Origin: Saccoglossus kowalevskii
Taxonomy: Eukaryota > Hemichordata > Enteropneusta > Harrimaniidae
DNA: 64,000 nt
NCBI RefSeq assembly: GCF_000003605.2
Contig: NW_003151367.1
Span: forward strand, 1-64,000
Direction of reading: 5' to 3'
This document shows positions 21,882-37,179 of the stretch, piece by piece. The notes beneath the pieces were generated by a model. The model saw only the letters and a list, made by a program, of their open reading frames with translations. It did not search any database and was not told where the DNA came from. Made by a program: the position numbers and the translations under genes. How positions within the stretch are numbered: the stretch's first letter is position 1; each line of letters starts with the position of its first letter.

Positions 21882-24800
21882 TCATTTATTAATAGTAGAA
21901 AGACATGGAAATTTATTTATTTTTTCAAATTCATGAAAAGTTTTTTCAATTTTCCTATTATTTTCAAAGAACAACTTGTTGATGCTGAAGGCACACAGTG
22001 CGTTTTTAGCTGTTAACGTGGCGTGAAAAGTTGCGCAAAGTGAATTCAAAGTTGTGTAAAGTGATTGCAAAGTTTGTAGATTTATTTGTATGTTTGACCT
22101 AAGTTGTTTGCACATAAAAAACGGCAGTTGTAAAATTAAAAAATGAATAAAAGCCAGATAAAAGCAGTCTATATTAGCAGAGTATCACATGAGCTGACTG
22201 ACTTTAAAATTGTTAGAAAACAGCATGAAAAGTTGGTAAAAACGTTCGAAACGTTGGCGGAGTTGCTTCTATATTTAACCTAAGTCATTGGAATGACAAC
22301 CCCGCAGTTAAATTCAGAAAACATTGAGTAAATGTCTAGAAAATGCCCCATATATAAGCAGATTATGGCAACTGCGAGCCGAAAAATCGAAGGCAAACTG
22401 CTTACAAAGTTGTTAAAAGCGATTGCAAAGTTTGTAGATTCGTTTGGAAACGGTACACAGGATATTATATTGACGGGTCGCATAGTTAAAACTTCGAAAA
22501 CGTGAATAAATATTTCTTAAAATGCCGTTAAAGTAGCGTCGTGTTACTGGGAGCATGTACAGGTCATAGGTCAATTCAAGAAGTTACTTGTGCAAACGCT
22601 ATCAATTTTAAAACACTTTCAAACATAAAATAGCCGCCAATTCAGGACAATTTCAAATTACTTAAGCAGTAGTGTGGGTAAGTAATCGAACAAAATCAAA
22701 AGTTAAGCTCAATCGGGCGTGGTTAGTAGTTGCATGGGAGACTTCTTGAGTGACCTAGCTGGAGAAATTGTTTTTGTTCATCACACACATGTCAAAGATA
22801 TGAGGCAACGTTCTTGCATCTTTTTTTACTGTGATGTCATTTATTAATAGTAGAAAGACATGGAAATTTATTTATTTTTTCAAATTCATGAAAAGTTTTT
22901 TCAATTTTCCTATTATTTTCAAAGAACAACTTGTTGATGCTGACGGCACACAGTGCGTTTTTAGCTGTTAACGTGGCGTGAAAAGTTGCGCAAAGTGAAT
23001 TCAAAGTTGTGTAAAGTGATTGCAAAGTTTGTAGATTTATTTGTATGTTTGACCTAAGTTGTTTGCACATAAAAACGGCAGTTGTAAAATCAAAAAATGA
23101 ATAAAAGCCAGATAAAAGCAGTCTATATTAGCAGAGTATCACATGAGCTGACTGTCTTTAAAATTGTTAGAAAACAGCGTGAAAAGTTGGTAAAAACGTT
23201 CGAAACGTTGGCGGAGTTGCTTCTATATTTAACCTAAGTCATTGGAATGACAACCCCGCAGTTAAATTCAGAAAACATTGAGTAAATGTCTAGAAAATGC
23301 CCCATATATAAGCAGATTATGGCAACTGCGAGCCGAAAAATCGAAGGCAAACTGCTTACAAAGTTGTTAAAAGCGATTGCAAAGTTTGTAGATTCGTTTG
23401 GAAACGGTACACAGGATATTATATTGACGGGTCGCATAGTTAAAACTTCGAAAACGTGAATAAATATTTCTTAAAATGCCGTTAAAGTAGCGTCGTGTTA
23501 CTGGGAGCATGTACAGGTCATAGGTCAATTCAAGAAGTTACTTGTGCAAACGCTATCAATTTTAAAACACTTTCAAACATAAAATAGCCGCCAATTCATT
23601 TCAATTTCAAATTACTTAAGCAGTAGTGTGGGTAAGTAATCGAACAAAATCTAAAGTTAAGCTCAATCGGGCGTGGTTAGTAGTTGCATGGGAGACTTCT
23701 TGAGTGACCTAGCTGGAGAAATTGTTTTTGTTCATCACACACATGTCAAAGATCTGAGGCAACGTTCTTGCATCTTTTTTTACTGTGATGTCATTTTTTA
23801 ATAGTAGAAAGACATGGAAATTTATTTATTTTTTCAAGTTCATGAAAAGTTTTTTCAATTTTCCTATTATTTTCAAAGAACAACTTGTTGATGCTGACGG
23901 CACACAGTGCGTTTTTAGCTGTTAACGTGGCGTGAAAAGTTGCGCAAAGTGAATTCAAAGTTGTGTAAAGTGATTGCAAAGTTTGTAGATTTATTTGTAT
24001 GTTTGACCTAAGTTGTTTGCACATAAAAAACGGCAGTTGTAAAATCAAAAAATGAATAAAAGCCAGATAAAAGCAGTCTATATTAGCAGAGTATCACATG
24101 AGCTGACTGACTTTAAAATTGTTAGAAAACAGCGTGAAAAGTTGGTAAAAACGTTCGAAACGTTGGCGGAGTTGCTTCTATATTTAACCTAAGTCATTGG
24201 AATGACAACCCCGCAGTTAAATTCAGAAAACATTGAGTAAATGTCTAGAAAATGCCCCATATATAAGCAGATTATCGCAACTGCGAGCCGAAAAATCGAA
24301 GGCAAACTGCTTACAAAGTTGTTAAAAGCGATTGCAAAGTTTGTAGATTCGTTTGGAAATGGTACACAGGATATTATATTGACGGGTCGCATAGTTAAAA
24401 CTTCGAAAACGAGAATAAATATTTCTTAAAATGCCGTTAAAGTAGCGTCGTGTTACTGGGAGCATGTACAGGTCATAGGTCAATTCAAGAAGTTACTTGT
24501 GCAAACGCTATCAATTTTAAAACACTTTCAAACATAAAATAGTCGCCAATTCAGGACAATTTCAAATTATTTAAGCAGTAGTGTGGGTAAGTAATCGAAC
24601 AAAATCTAAAGTTAAGCTCAATCGGGCGTGGTTAGTAGTTGCATGGGAGACTTCTTGAGTGACCTAGCTGGAGAAATATTTTTTTGTTCATCACACACAT
24701 GTCAAAGATCTGAGGCAACGTTCTTGCATCTTTTTTATTACTGTGATGTCATTTATTAATAGTAGAAAGACATGGAAATTTATTTATTTTTTCAAATTCA

Positions 24801-27800
24801 TGAAAAGTTTTTTCAATTTTCCTATTATTTTCAAAGAACAACTTGTTGATGCTGACGGCACACAGTGCGTTTTTAGCTGTTAACGTGGCGTGAAAAGTTG
24901 CGCAAAGTGAATTCAAAGTTGTGTAAAGTGATTGCAAAGTTTGTAGATTTATTTGTATGTTTGACCCAAGTTGTTTGCACATAAAAAACGGCAGTTGTAA
25001 AATCAAAAAATGAATAAAAGCCAGATAAAAGCAGTCTATATTAGCAGAGTATCACATGAGCTGACTGACTTTAAAATTGTTAGAAAACAGCGTGAAAAGT
25101 TGGTAAAAACGTTCGAAACGTTGGCGGAGTTGCTTCTATATTTAACCTAAGTCATTGGAATGACAACCCCGCAGTTAAATTCAGAAAACATTGAGTAAAT
25201 GTCTAGAAAATGCCCCATATATAAGCAGATTATGGCAACTGCGAGCCGAAAAATCGAAGGCAAACTGCTTACAAAGTTGTTAAAAGCGATTGCAAAGTTT
25301 GTAGATTCGTTTGGAAACGGTACACAGGATATTATATTGACGGGTCGCATAGTTAAAACTTCGAAAACGAGAATAAATATTTCTTAAAATGCCGTTAAAG
25401 TAGCGTCGTGTTACTGGGAGCATGTACAGGTCATAGGTCAATTCAAGAAGTTACTTGTGCAAACGCTATCAATTTTAAAACACTTTCAAACATAAAATAG
25501 CCGCCAATTCAGGACAATTTCAAATTACTTAAGCAGTAGTGTGGGTAAGTAATCGAACAAAATCTAAAGTTAAGCTCAATCGGGCGTGGTTAGTAGTTGC
25601 ATGGGAGACTTCTTGAGTGACCTAGCTGGAGAAATATTTTTTTGTTCATCACACACATGTCAAAGATCTGAGGCAACGTTCTTGCATCTTTTTTTTACTG
25701 TGATGTCATTTATTAATAGTAGAAAGACATGGAAATTTATTTATTTTTTCAAATTCATGAAAAGTTTTTTCAATTTTCCTATTATTTTCAAAGAACAACT
25801 TGTTGATGCTGACGGCACACAGTTCGTTTTTAGCTGTTAACGTGGCGTGAAAAGTTGCGCAAAGTGAATTCAAAGTTGTGTAAAGTGATTGCAAAGTTTG
25901 TAGATTTATTTGTATGTTTGACCTAAGTTGTTTGCACATAAAAAACGGCAGTTGTAAAATCAAAAAATGAATAAAAGCCAGATAAAAGCAGTCTATATTA
26001 GCAGAGTATCACATGAGCTGACTGACTTTAAAATTGTTAGAAAACAGCGTGAAAAGTTGGTAAAAACGTTCGAAACGTTGGCGGAGTTGCTTCTATATTT
26101 AACCTAAGTCATTGGAATGACAACCCCGCAGTTAAATTCAGAAAACATTGAGTTAATGTCTAGAAAATGCCCCATATATAAGCAGATTATGGCAACTGCG
26201 AGCCGAAAAATCGAAGGCAAACTGCTTACAAAGTTGTTAAAAGCGATTGCAAAGTTTGTAGATTCGTTTGGAAATGGTACACAGGATATTATATTGACGG
26301 GTCGCATAGTTAAAACTTCGAAAACGAGAATAAATATTTCTTAAAATGCCGTTAAAGTAGCGTCGTGTTACTGGGAGCATGTACAGGTCATAGGTCAATT
26401 CAAGAAGTTACTTGTGCAAACGCTATCAATTTTAAAACACTTTCAAACATAAAATAGCCGCCAATTCAGGACAATTTCAAATTACTTAAGCAGTAGTGTG
26501 GGTAAGTAATCGAACAAAATCTAAAGTTAAGCTCAATCGGGCGTGGTTAGTAGTTGCATGGGAGACTTCTTGAGTGACCTAGCTGGAGAAATATTTTTTT
26601 GTTCATCACACACATGTCAAAGATATGAGGCAACGTTCTTGCATCTTTTTTTTACTGTGATGTCATTTATTAATAGTAGAAAGACATGGAAATTTATTTA
26701 TTTTTTCAAATTCATGAAAAGTTTTTCCAATTTTCCTATTATTTTCAAAGAACAATTTGTTGATGCTGACGGCACACAGTGCGTTTTTAGCTGTTAACGT
26801 GGCGTGAAAAGTTGCGCAAAGTGAATTCAAAGTTGTGTAAAGTGATTGCAAAGTTTGTAGATTTATTTGTATGTTTGACCTAAGTTGTTTGCACATAAAA
26901 AACGGCAGTTGTAAAATCAAAAAATGAATAAAAGCCAGATAAAAGCAGTCTATATTAGCAGAGTATCACATGAGCTGACTGACTTTAAAATTGTTAGAAA
27001 ACAGCGTGAAAAGTTGGTAAAAACGTTCGAAACGTTGGCGGAGTTGCTTCTATATTTAACCTAAGTCATTGGAATGACAACCCCGCAGTTAAATTCAGAA
27101 AACATTGAGTAAATGTCTAGAAAATGCCCCATATATAAGCAGATTATCGCAACTGCGAGCAGAAAAATCGAAGGCAAACTGCTTACAAAGTTGTTAAAAG
27201 CGATTGCAAAGTTTGTAGATTCGTTTGGAAACGGTACACAGGATATTATATTGACGGGTCGCATAGTTAAAACTTCGAAAACGTGAATAAATATTTCTTA
27301 AAATGCCGTTAAAGTAGCGTCGTGTTACTGGGAGCATGTACAGGTCATAGGTCAATTCAAGAAGTTACTTGTGCAAACGCTATCAATTTTAAAACACTTT
27401 CAAACATAAAATAGCCGCCAATTCAGGCCAATTTCAAATTACTTAAGCAGTAGTGTGGGTAAGTAATCGAACAAAATCTAAAGTTAAGCTCAATCGGGCG
27501 TGGTTAGTAGTTGCATGGGAGACTTCTTGAGTGACCTAGCTGGAGAAATATTTTTTTGTTCATCACACACATGTCAAAGATCTGAGGCAACGTTCTTGCA
27601 TCTTTTTTTTACTGTGATGTCATTTATTAATAGTAGAAAGACATGGAAATTTATTTATTTTTTCAAATTCATGAAAAGTTTTTTCAATTTTCCTATTATT
27701 TTCAAAGAACAACTTGTTGATGCTGACGGCACACAGTGCGTTTTTAGCTGTTAACGTGGCGTGAAAAGTTGCGCAAAGTGAATTCAAAGTTGTGTAAAGT

Positions 27801-30800
27801 GATTGCAAAGTTTGTAGATTTATTTGTATGTTTGACCTAAGTTGTTTGCACATAAAAAACGGCAGTTGTAAAATCAAAAAATGAATAAAAGCCAGATAAA
27901 AGCAGTCTATATTAGCAGAGTATCACATGAGCTGACTGACTTTAAAATTGTTAGAAAACAGCGTGAAAAGTTGGTAAAAACGTTCGAAACGTTGGCGGAG
28001 TTGCTTCTATATTTAACCTAAGTCATTGGAATGACAACCCCGCAGTTAAATTCAGAAAACATTGAGTAAATGTCTAGAAAATGCCCCATATATAAGCAGA
28101 TTATCGCAACTGCGAGCCGAAAAATCGAAGGCAAACTGCTTACAAAGTTGTTAAAAGCGATTGCAAAGTTTGTAGATTCGTTTGGAAACGGTACACAGGA
28201 TATTATATTGACGGGTCGCATAGTTAAAACTTCGAAAACGTGAATAAATATTTCTTAAAATGCCGTTAAAGTAGCGTCGTGTTACTGGGAGCATGTACAG
28301 GTCATAGGTCAATTCAAGAAGTTACTTGTGCAAACGCTATCAATTTTAAAACACTTTCAAACATAAAATAGCCGCCAATTCATTTCAATTTCAAATTACT
28401 TAAGCAGTAGTGTGGGTAAGTAATCGAACAAAATCTAAAGTTAAGCTCAATCGGGCGTGGTTAGTAGTTGCATGGGAGACTTCTTGAGTGACCTAGCTGG
28501 AGAATTTTTTTTTGTTCATCACACACATGTCAAAGATATGAGGCAACGTTCTTGCATCTTTTTTTACTGTGATGTCATTTATTAATAGTAGAAAGACATG
28601 GAAATTTATTTATTTTTTCAAATTCATGAAAAGTTTTTCCAATTTTCCTATTATTTTCAAAGAACAATTTGTTGATGCTGACGGCACACAGTGCGTTTTT
28701 AGCTGTTAACGTGGCGTGAAAAGTTGCGCAAAGTGAATTCAAAGTTGTGTAAAGTGATTGCAAAGTTTGTAGATTTATTTGTATGTTTGACCTAAGTTGT
28801 TTGCACATAAAAAACGGCAGTTGTAAAATCAAAAAATGAATAAAAGCCAGATAAAAGCAGTCTATATTAGCAGAGTATCACATGAGCTGACTGACTTTAA
28901 AATTGTTAGAAAACAGCGTGAAAAGTTGGTAAAAACGTTCGAAACGTTGGCGGAGTTGCTTCTATATTTAACCTAAGTCATTGGAATGACAACCCCGCAG
29001 TTAAATTCAGAAAACATTGAGTAAATGTCTAGAAAATGCCCCATATATAAGCAGATTATCGCAACTGCGAGCCGAAAAATCGAAGGCAAACTGCTTACAA
29101 AGTTGTTAAAAGCGATTGCAAAGTTTGTAGATTCGTTTGGAAATGGTACACAGGATATTATATTGACGGGTCGCATAGTTAAAACTTCGAAAACGAGAAT
29201 AAATATTTCTTAAAATGCCGTTAAAGTAGCGTCGTGTTACTGGGAGCATGTACAGGTCATAGGTCAATTCAAGAAGTTACTTGTGCAAACGCTATCAATT
29301 TTAAAACACTTTCAAACATAAAATAGCCGCCAATTCAGGACAATTTCAAATTACTTAAGCAGTAGTGTGGGTAAGTAATCGAACAAAATCTAAAGTTAAG
29401 CTCAATCGGGCGTGGTTAGTAGTTGCATGGGAGACTTCTTGAGTGACCTAGCTGGAGAAATTGTTTTTGTTCATCACACACATGTCAAAGATATGAGGCA
29501 ACGTTCTTGCATCTTTTTTTACTGTGATGTCATTTATTAATAGTAGAAAGACATGGAAATTTATTTATTTTTTCAAATTCATGAAAAGTTTTTTCAATTT
29601 TCCTATTATTTTCAAAGAACAACTTGTTGATGCTGACGGCACACAGTGCGTTTTTAGCTGTTAACGTGGCGTGAAAAGTTGCGCAAAGTGAATTCAAAGT
29701 TGTGTAAAGTGATTGCAAAGTTTGTAGATTTATTTGTATGTTTGACCTAAGTTGTTTGCACATAAAAAACGGCAGTTGTAAAATCAAAAAATGAATAAAA
29801 GCCAGATAAAAGCAGTCTATATTAGCAGAGTATCACATGAGCTGACTGACTTTAAAATTGTTTGAAAACAGCGTGAAAAGTTGGTAAAAACGTTCGAAAC
29901 GTTGGCGGAGTTGCTTCTATATTTAACCTAAGTCATTGGAATGACAACCCCGCAGTTAAATTCAGAAAACATTGAGTAAATGTCTAGAAAATGCCCCATA
30001 TATAAGCAGATTATCGCAACTGCGAGCCGAAAAATCGAAGGCAAACTGCTTACAAAGTTGTTAAAAGCGATTGCAAAGTTTGTAGATTCGTTTGGAAATG
30101 GTACACAGGATATTATATTGACGGGTCGCATAGTTAAAACTTCGAAAACGAGAATAAATATTTCTTAAAATGCCGTTAAAGTAGCGTCGTGTTACTGGGA
30201 GCATGTACAGGTCATAGGTCAATTCAAGAAGTTACTTGTGCAAACGCTATCAATTTTAAAACACTTTCAAACATAAAATAGCCACCAATTCAGGCCAGTT
30301 TCAAATTACTTAAGCAGTAGTGTGGGTAAGTAATCGAACAAAATCTAAAGTTAAGCTCAATCGGGCGTGGTTAGTAGTTGCATGGGAGACTTCTTGAGTG
30401 ACCTAGCTGGAGAAATTGTTTTTGTTCATCACACACATGTCAAAGATATGAGGCAACGTTCTTGCATCTTTTTTTACTGTGATGTCATTTATTAATAGTA
30501 GAAAGACATGGAAATTTATTTATTTTTTCAAATTCATGAAAAGTTTTTTCAATTTTCCTATTATTTTCAAAGAACAACTTGTTGATGCTGACGGCACACA
30601 GTGCGTTTTTAGCTGTTAACGTGGCGTGAAAAGTTGCGCAAAGTGAATTCAAAGTTGTGTAAAGTGATTGCAAAGTTTGTAGATTTATTTGTATGTTTGA
30701 CCTAAGTTGTTTGCACATAAAAAACGGCAGTTGTAAAATCAAAAAATGAATAAAAGCCAGATAAAAGCAGTCTATATTAGCAGAGTATCACATGAGCTGA

Positions 30801-33800
30801 CTGACTTTAAAATTGTTAGAAAACAGCGTGAAAAGTTGGTAAAAACGTTCGAAACGTTGGCGGAGTTGCTTCTATATTTAACCTAAGTCATTGGAATGAC
30901 AACCCCGCAGTTAAATTCAGAAAACATTGAGTAAATGTCTAGAAAATGCCCCATATATAAGCAGATTATCGCAACTGCGAGCCGAAAAATCGAAGGCAAA
31001 CTGCTTACAAAGTTGTTAAAAGCGATTGCAAAGTTTGTAGATTCGTTTGGAAACGGTACACAGGATATTATATTGACGGGTCGCATAGTTAAAACTTCGA
31101 AAACGTGAATAAATATTTCTTAAAATGCCGTTAAAGTAGCGTCGTGTTACTGGGAGCATGTACAGGTCATAGGTCAATTCAAGAAGTTACTTGTGCAAAC
31201 GCTATCAATTTTAAAACACTTTCAAACATAAAATAGCCGCCAATTCAGGCCAGTTTCAAATTACTTAAGCAGTAGTGTGGGTAAGTAATCGAACAAAATC
31301 TAAAGTTAAGCTCAATCGGGCGTGGTTAGTAGTTGCATGGGAGACTTCTTGAGTGACCTAGCTGGAGAAATATTTTTTTGTTCATCACACACATGTCAAA
31401 GATCTGAGGCAACGTTCTTGCATCTTTTTTTTTACTGTGATGTCATTTATTAATAGTAGAAAGACATGGAAATTTATTTATTTTTTCAAATTCATGAAAA
31501 GTTTTTTCAATTTTCCTATTATTTTCAAAGAACAACTTGTTGATGCTGACGGCACACAGTGCGTTTTTAGCTGTTAACGTGGCGTGAAAAGTTGCGCAAA
31601 GTGAATTCAAAGTTGTGTAAAGTGATTGCAAAGTTTGTAGATTTATTTGTATGTTTGACCTAAGTTGTTTGCACATAAAAAACGGCAGTTGTAAAATCAA
31701 AAAATGAATAAAAGCCAGATAAAAGCAGTCTATATTAGCAGAGTATCACATGAGCTGACTGACTTTAAAATTGTTAGAAAACAGCGTGAAAAGTTGGTAA
31801 AAACGTTCGAAACGTTGGCGGAGTTGCTTCTATATTTAACCTAAGTCATTGGAATGACAACCCCGCAGTTAAATTCAGAAAACATTGAGTAAATGTCTAG
31901 AAAATGCCCCATATATAAGCAGATTATCGCAACTGCGAGCCGAAAAATCGAAGGCAAACTGCTTACAAAGTTGTTAAAAGCGATTGCAAAGTTTGTAGAT
32001 TCGTTTGGAAACGGTACGCAGGATATTATATTGACGGGTCGCATAGTTAAAACTTCGAAAACGTGAATAACTATTTCTTAAAATGCCGTTAAAGTAGCGT
32101 CGTGTTACTGGGAGCATGTACAGGTCATAGGTCAATTCAAGAAGTTACTTGTGCAAACGCTATCAATTTTAAAACACTTTCAAACATAAAATAGCCGCCA
32201 ATTCTGGACAATTTCAAATTACTTAAGCAGTAGTGTGGGTAAGTAATCGAACAAAATCTAAAGTTAAGCTCAATCGGGCGTGGTTAGTAGTTGCATGGGA
32301 GACTTCTTGAGTGACCTAGCTGGAGAAATATTTTTTTGTTCATCACACACATGTCAAAGATATGAGGCAACGTTCTTGCATCTTTTTTTTACTGTGATGT
32401 CATTTATTAATAGTAGAAAGACATGGAAAATTTATTTATTTTTTCAAATTCATGAAAAGTTTTTTCAATTTTCCTATTATTTTCAAAGAACAACTTGTTG
32501 ATGCTGACGGCACACAGTGCGTTTTTAGCTGTTAACGTGGCGTGAAAAGTTGCGCAAAGTGAATTCAAAGTTGTGTAAAGTGATTGCAAAGTTTGTAGAT
32601 TTATTTGTATGTTTGACCTAAGTTGTTTGCACATAAAAAACGGCAGTTGTAAAATCAAAAAATGAATAAAAGCCAGATAAAAGCAGTCTATATTAGCAGA
32701 GTATCACATGAGCTGACTGACTTTAAAATTGTTAGAAAACAGCGTGAAAAGTTGGTAAAAACGTTCGAAACGTTGGCGGAGTTGCTTCTATATTTAACCT
32801 AAGTCATTGGAATGACAACCCCGCAGTTAAATTCAGAAAACATTGAGTAAATGTCTAGAAAATGCCCCATAAATAAGCAGATTATGGCAACTGCCAGCCG
32901 AAAAATCGAAGGCAAACTGCTTACAAAGTTGTTAAAAGCGATTGCAAAGTTTGTAGATTCGTTTGGAAACGGTACACAGGATATTATATTGACGGGTCGC
33001 ATAGTTAAAACTTCGAAAACGTGAATAAATATTTCTTAAAATGCCGTTAAAGTAGCGTCGTGTTACTGGGAGCATGTACAGGTCATAGGTCAATTCAAGA
33101 AGTTACTTGTGCAAACGCTATCAATTGTAAAACACTTTCAAACATAAAATAGCCGCCAATTCATTTCAATTTCAAATTACTTAAGCAGTAGTGTGGGTAA
33201 GTAATCGAACAAAATCTAAAGTTAAGCTCAATCGGGCGTGGTTAGTAGTTGCATGGGAGACTTCTTGAGTGACCTAGCTGGAGAAATATTTTTTTGTTCA
33301 TCACACACATGTCAAAGATCTGAGGCAACGTTCTTGCATCTTTTTTTTACTGTGATGTCATTTATTAATAGTAGAAAGACATGGAAATTTATTTATTTTT
33401 TCAAATTCATGAAAAGTTTTTTCAATTTTCCTATTATTTTCAAAGAACAACTTGTTGATGCTGACGGCACACAGTGCGTTTTTAGCTGTTAACGTGGCGT
33501 GAAAAGTTGCGCAAAGTGAATTCAAAGTTGTGTAAAGTGATTGCAAAGTTTGTAGATTTATTTGTATGTTTGACCTAAGTTGTTTGCACATAAAAAACGG
33601 CAGTTGTAAAATCAAAAAATGAATAAAAGCCAGATAAAAGCAGTCTATATTAGCAGAGTATCACATGAGCTGACTGACTTTAAAATTGTTAGAAAACAGC
33701 GTGAAAAGTTGGTAAAAACGTTCGAAACGTTGGCGCAGTTGCTTCTATATTTAACCTAAGTCATTGGAATGACAACCCCGCAGTTAAATTCAGAAAACAT

Positions 33801-36800
33801 TGAGTAAATGTCTAGAAAATGCCCCATATATAAGCAGATTATGGCAACTGCGAGCCGAAAAATCGAAAGCAAACTGCTTACAAAGTTGTTAAAAGCGATT
33901 GCAAAGTTTGTAGATTCGTTTGGAAACGGTACACAGGATATTATATTGACGGGTCGCATAGTTAAACTTCGAAAACGTGAATAAATATTTCTTAAATGCC
34001 GTTAAAGTAGCGTCGTGTTACTGGGAGCATGTACAGGTCATAGGTCAATTCAAGTTAGTTACTTGTGCAAACGCTATCAATTTTAAAACACTTTCAAACA
34101 TAAAATAGCCGCCAATTCATTTCAATTTCAAATTACTTAAGCAGTAGTGTGGGTAAGTAATCGAACAAAATCTAAAGTTAAGCTCAATCGGGCGTGGTTA
34201 GTAGTTGCATGGGAGACTTCTTGAGTGACCTAGCTGGAGAAATATTTTTTTGTTCATCACACACATGTCAAAGATCTGAGGCAACGTTCTTGCATCTTTT
34301 TTTTACTGTGATGTCATTTATTAATAGTAGAAAGACATGGAAATTTATTTATTTTTTCAAATTCATGAAAAGTTTTTTCAATTTTTCTATTATTTTCAAA
34401 GAACAACTTGTTGATGCTGACGGCACACAGTGCGTTTTTAGCTGTTAACGTGGCGTGAAAAATTGCGCAAAGTGAATTCAAAGTTGTGTAAAGTGATTGC
34501 AAAGTTTGTAGATTTATTTGTATGTTTGACCTAAGTTGTTTGCACATAAAAAAACGGCAGTTGTAAAATCAAAAAATGAATAAAAGCCAGATAAAAGCAG
34601 TCTATATTAGCAGAGTATCACATGAGCTGACTGACTTTAAAATTGTTAGAAAACAGCGTGAAAAGTTGGTAAAAACGTTCGAAACGTTGGCGGAGTTGCT
34701 TCTATATTTAACCTAAGTCATTGGAATGACAACCCCGCAGTTAAATTCAGAAAACATTGAGTAAATGTCTAGAAAATGCCCCATATATAAGCAGATTATG
34801 GCAACTGCGAGCCGAAAAATCGAAGGCAAACTGCTTACAAAGTTGTTAAAAGCGATTGCAAAGTTTGTAGATTCGTTTGGAAACGGTACACAGGATATTA
34901 TATTGACGGGTCGCATAGTTAAAACTTCGAAAACGTGAATAAATATTTCTTAAAATGCCGTTAAAGTAGCGTCGTGTTACTGGGAGCATGTACAGATCAT
35001 AGGTCAATTCAAGAAGTTACTTGTGCAAACGCTATCAATTTTAAAACACTTTCAAACATAAAATAGCCGCTAATTCAGGACAATTTCAAATTACTTAAGC
35101 AGTAGTGTGGGTAAGTAATCGAACAAAATCTAAAGTTAAGCTCAATCGGGCGTGGTTAGTAGTTGCATGGGAGACTTCTTGAGTGACCTAGCTGGAGAAA
35201 TTGTTTTTGTTCATCACACACATGTCAAAGATCTGAGGCAACGTTCTTGCATCTTTTTTTACTGTGATGTCATTTATTAATAGTAGAAAGACATGGAAAT
35301 TTATTTATTTTTTCATGTTCATGAAAAGTTTTTTCAATTTTCCTATTATTTTCAAAGAACAACTTGTTGATGCTGACGGCACACAGTGCGTTTTTAGCTG
35401 TTAACGTGGCGTGAAAAGTTGCGCAAAGTGAATTCAAAGTTGTGTAAAGTGATTGCAAAGTTTGTAGATTTATTTGTATGTTTGACCTAAGTTGTTTGCA
35501 CATAAAAAACGGCAGTTGTAAAATCAAAAAATGAATAAACGCCAGATAAAAGCAGTCTATATTAGCAGAGTATCACATGAGATGACTGACTTTAAAATTG
35601 TTAGAAAACAGCGTGAAAAGTTGGTAAAAACGTTCGAAACGTTGGCGGAGTTGCTTCTATATTTAACCTAAGTCATTGGAATGACAACCCCGCAGTTAAA
35701 TTCAGAAAACATTGAGTAAATGTCTAGAAAATGCCCCATATATAAGCAGATTATCGCAACTGCGAGCCGAAAAATCGAAGGCAAACTGCTTACAAAGTTG
35801 TTAAAAGCGATTGCAAAGTTTGTAGATTCGTTTGGAAACGGTACACAGGATATTATATTGACGGGTCGCATAGTTAAAACTTCGAAAACGTGAATAAATA
35901 TTTCTTAAAATGCCGTTAAAGTAGCGTCGTGTTACTGGGAGCATGTACAGGTCATAGGTCAATTCAAGAAGTTACTTGTGCAAACGCTATCAATTTTAAA
36001 ACACTTTCAAACATAAAATAGCCGCCAATTCAGGTCAATTTCAAATTACTTAAGTAGTAGTGTGGGTAAGTAATCGAACAAAATCTAAAGTTAAGCTCAA
36101 TCGGGCGTGGTTAGTAGTTGCATGGGAGACTTCTTGAGTGACCTAGCTGGAGAAAGTTTTTTTTGTTCATCACACACATGTCAAAGATATGAGGCAACGT
36201 TCTTGCATCTTTTTTTACTGTGATGTCATTTATTAATAGTAGAAAGACATGGAAATTTATTTATTTTTTCAAATTCATGAAAAGTTTTTTCAATTTTCCT
36301 ATTATTTTCAAAGAACAACTTGTTGATGCTGACGGCACACAGTGCGTTTTTAGCTGTTAACGTGGCATGAAAAGTTGCGCAAAGTGAATTCAAAGTTGTG
36401 TAAAGTGATTGCAAAGTTTGTAGATTTATTTGTATGTTTGACCTAAGTTGTTTGCACATAAAAAACGGCAGTTGTAAAATCAAAAAATGAATAAAAGCCA
36501 GATAAAAGCAGTCTATATTAGCAGAGTATCACATGAGCTGACTGACTTTAAAATTGTTAGAAAACAGCGTGAAAAGTTGGTAAAAACGTTCGAAACGTTG
36601 GCGGAGTTGCTTCTATATTTAACCTAAGTCATTGGAATGACAACCCCGCAGTTAAATTCAGAAAACATTGAGTAAATGTATAGAAAATGCCCCATATATA
36701 AGCAGATTATCGCAACTGCGAGCCGAAAAATCGAAGGCAAACTGCTTACAAAGTTGTTAAAAGCGATTGCAAAGTTTGTAGATTTGTTTGGAAACGGTAC

Positions 36801-37179
36801 ACAGGATATTATATAGACGGGTCGCATAGTTAAAACTTCGAAAACGTGAATAAATATTCTTAAAATGCCGTTAAAGTAGCGTCGTGTTACTGGGAGCATG
36901 TACAGGTCATAGGTCAATTCAAGAAGTTACTTGTGCAAACGCTATCAATTTTAAAACACTTTCAAACATAAAATAGCCGCCAATTCATTTCAATTTCAAA
37001 TTACTTAAGCAGTAGTGTGGGTAAGTAATCGAACAAAATCTAAAGTTAAGCTCAATCGGGCGTGGTTAGTAGTTGCATGGGAGACTTCTTGAGTGACCTA
37101 GCTGGAGAAATTTTTTTTGTTCATCACACACATGTCAAAGATATGAGGCAACGTTCTTGCATCTTTTTTTACTGTGATG
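21882..37179 (+). repeat. Sixteen ordinary satellite units
   Basis: Units start at 21882, 22837, 23791, 24749, 25706, 26663, 27620, 28575, 29530, 30485, 31443, 32400, 33358, 34314, 35270 and 36226. Those at 26663 and 28575 carry the 'tttttccaatt / caatttg' tract. A set at 23791, 24749, 25706, 28575 and 29530 ends with 'cgagaata'. The 34314 unit has a changed DR1 ('agatcataggtca', near 34995). The 35270 unit shares a private variant set with 12329. Confidence 0.95.
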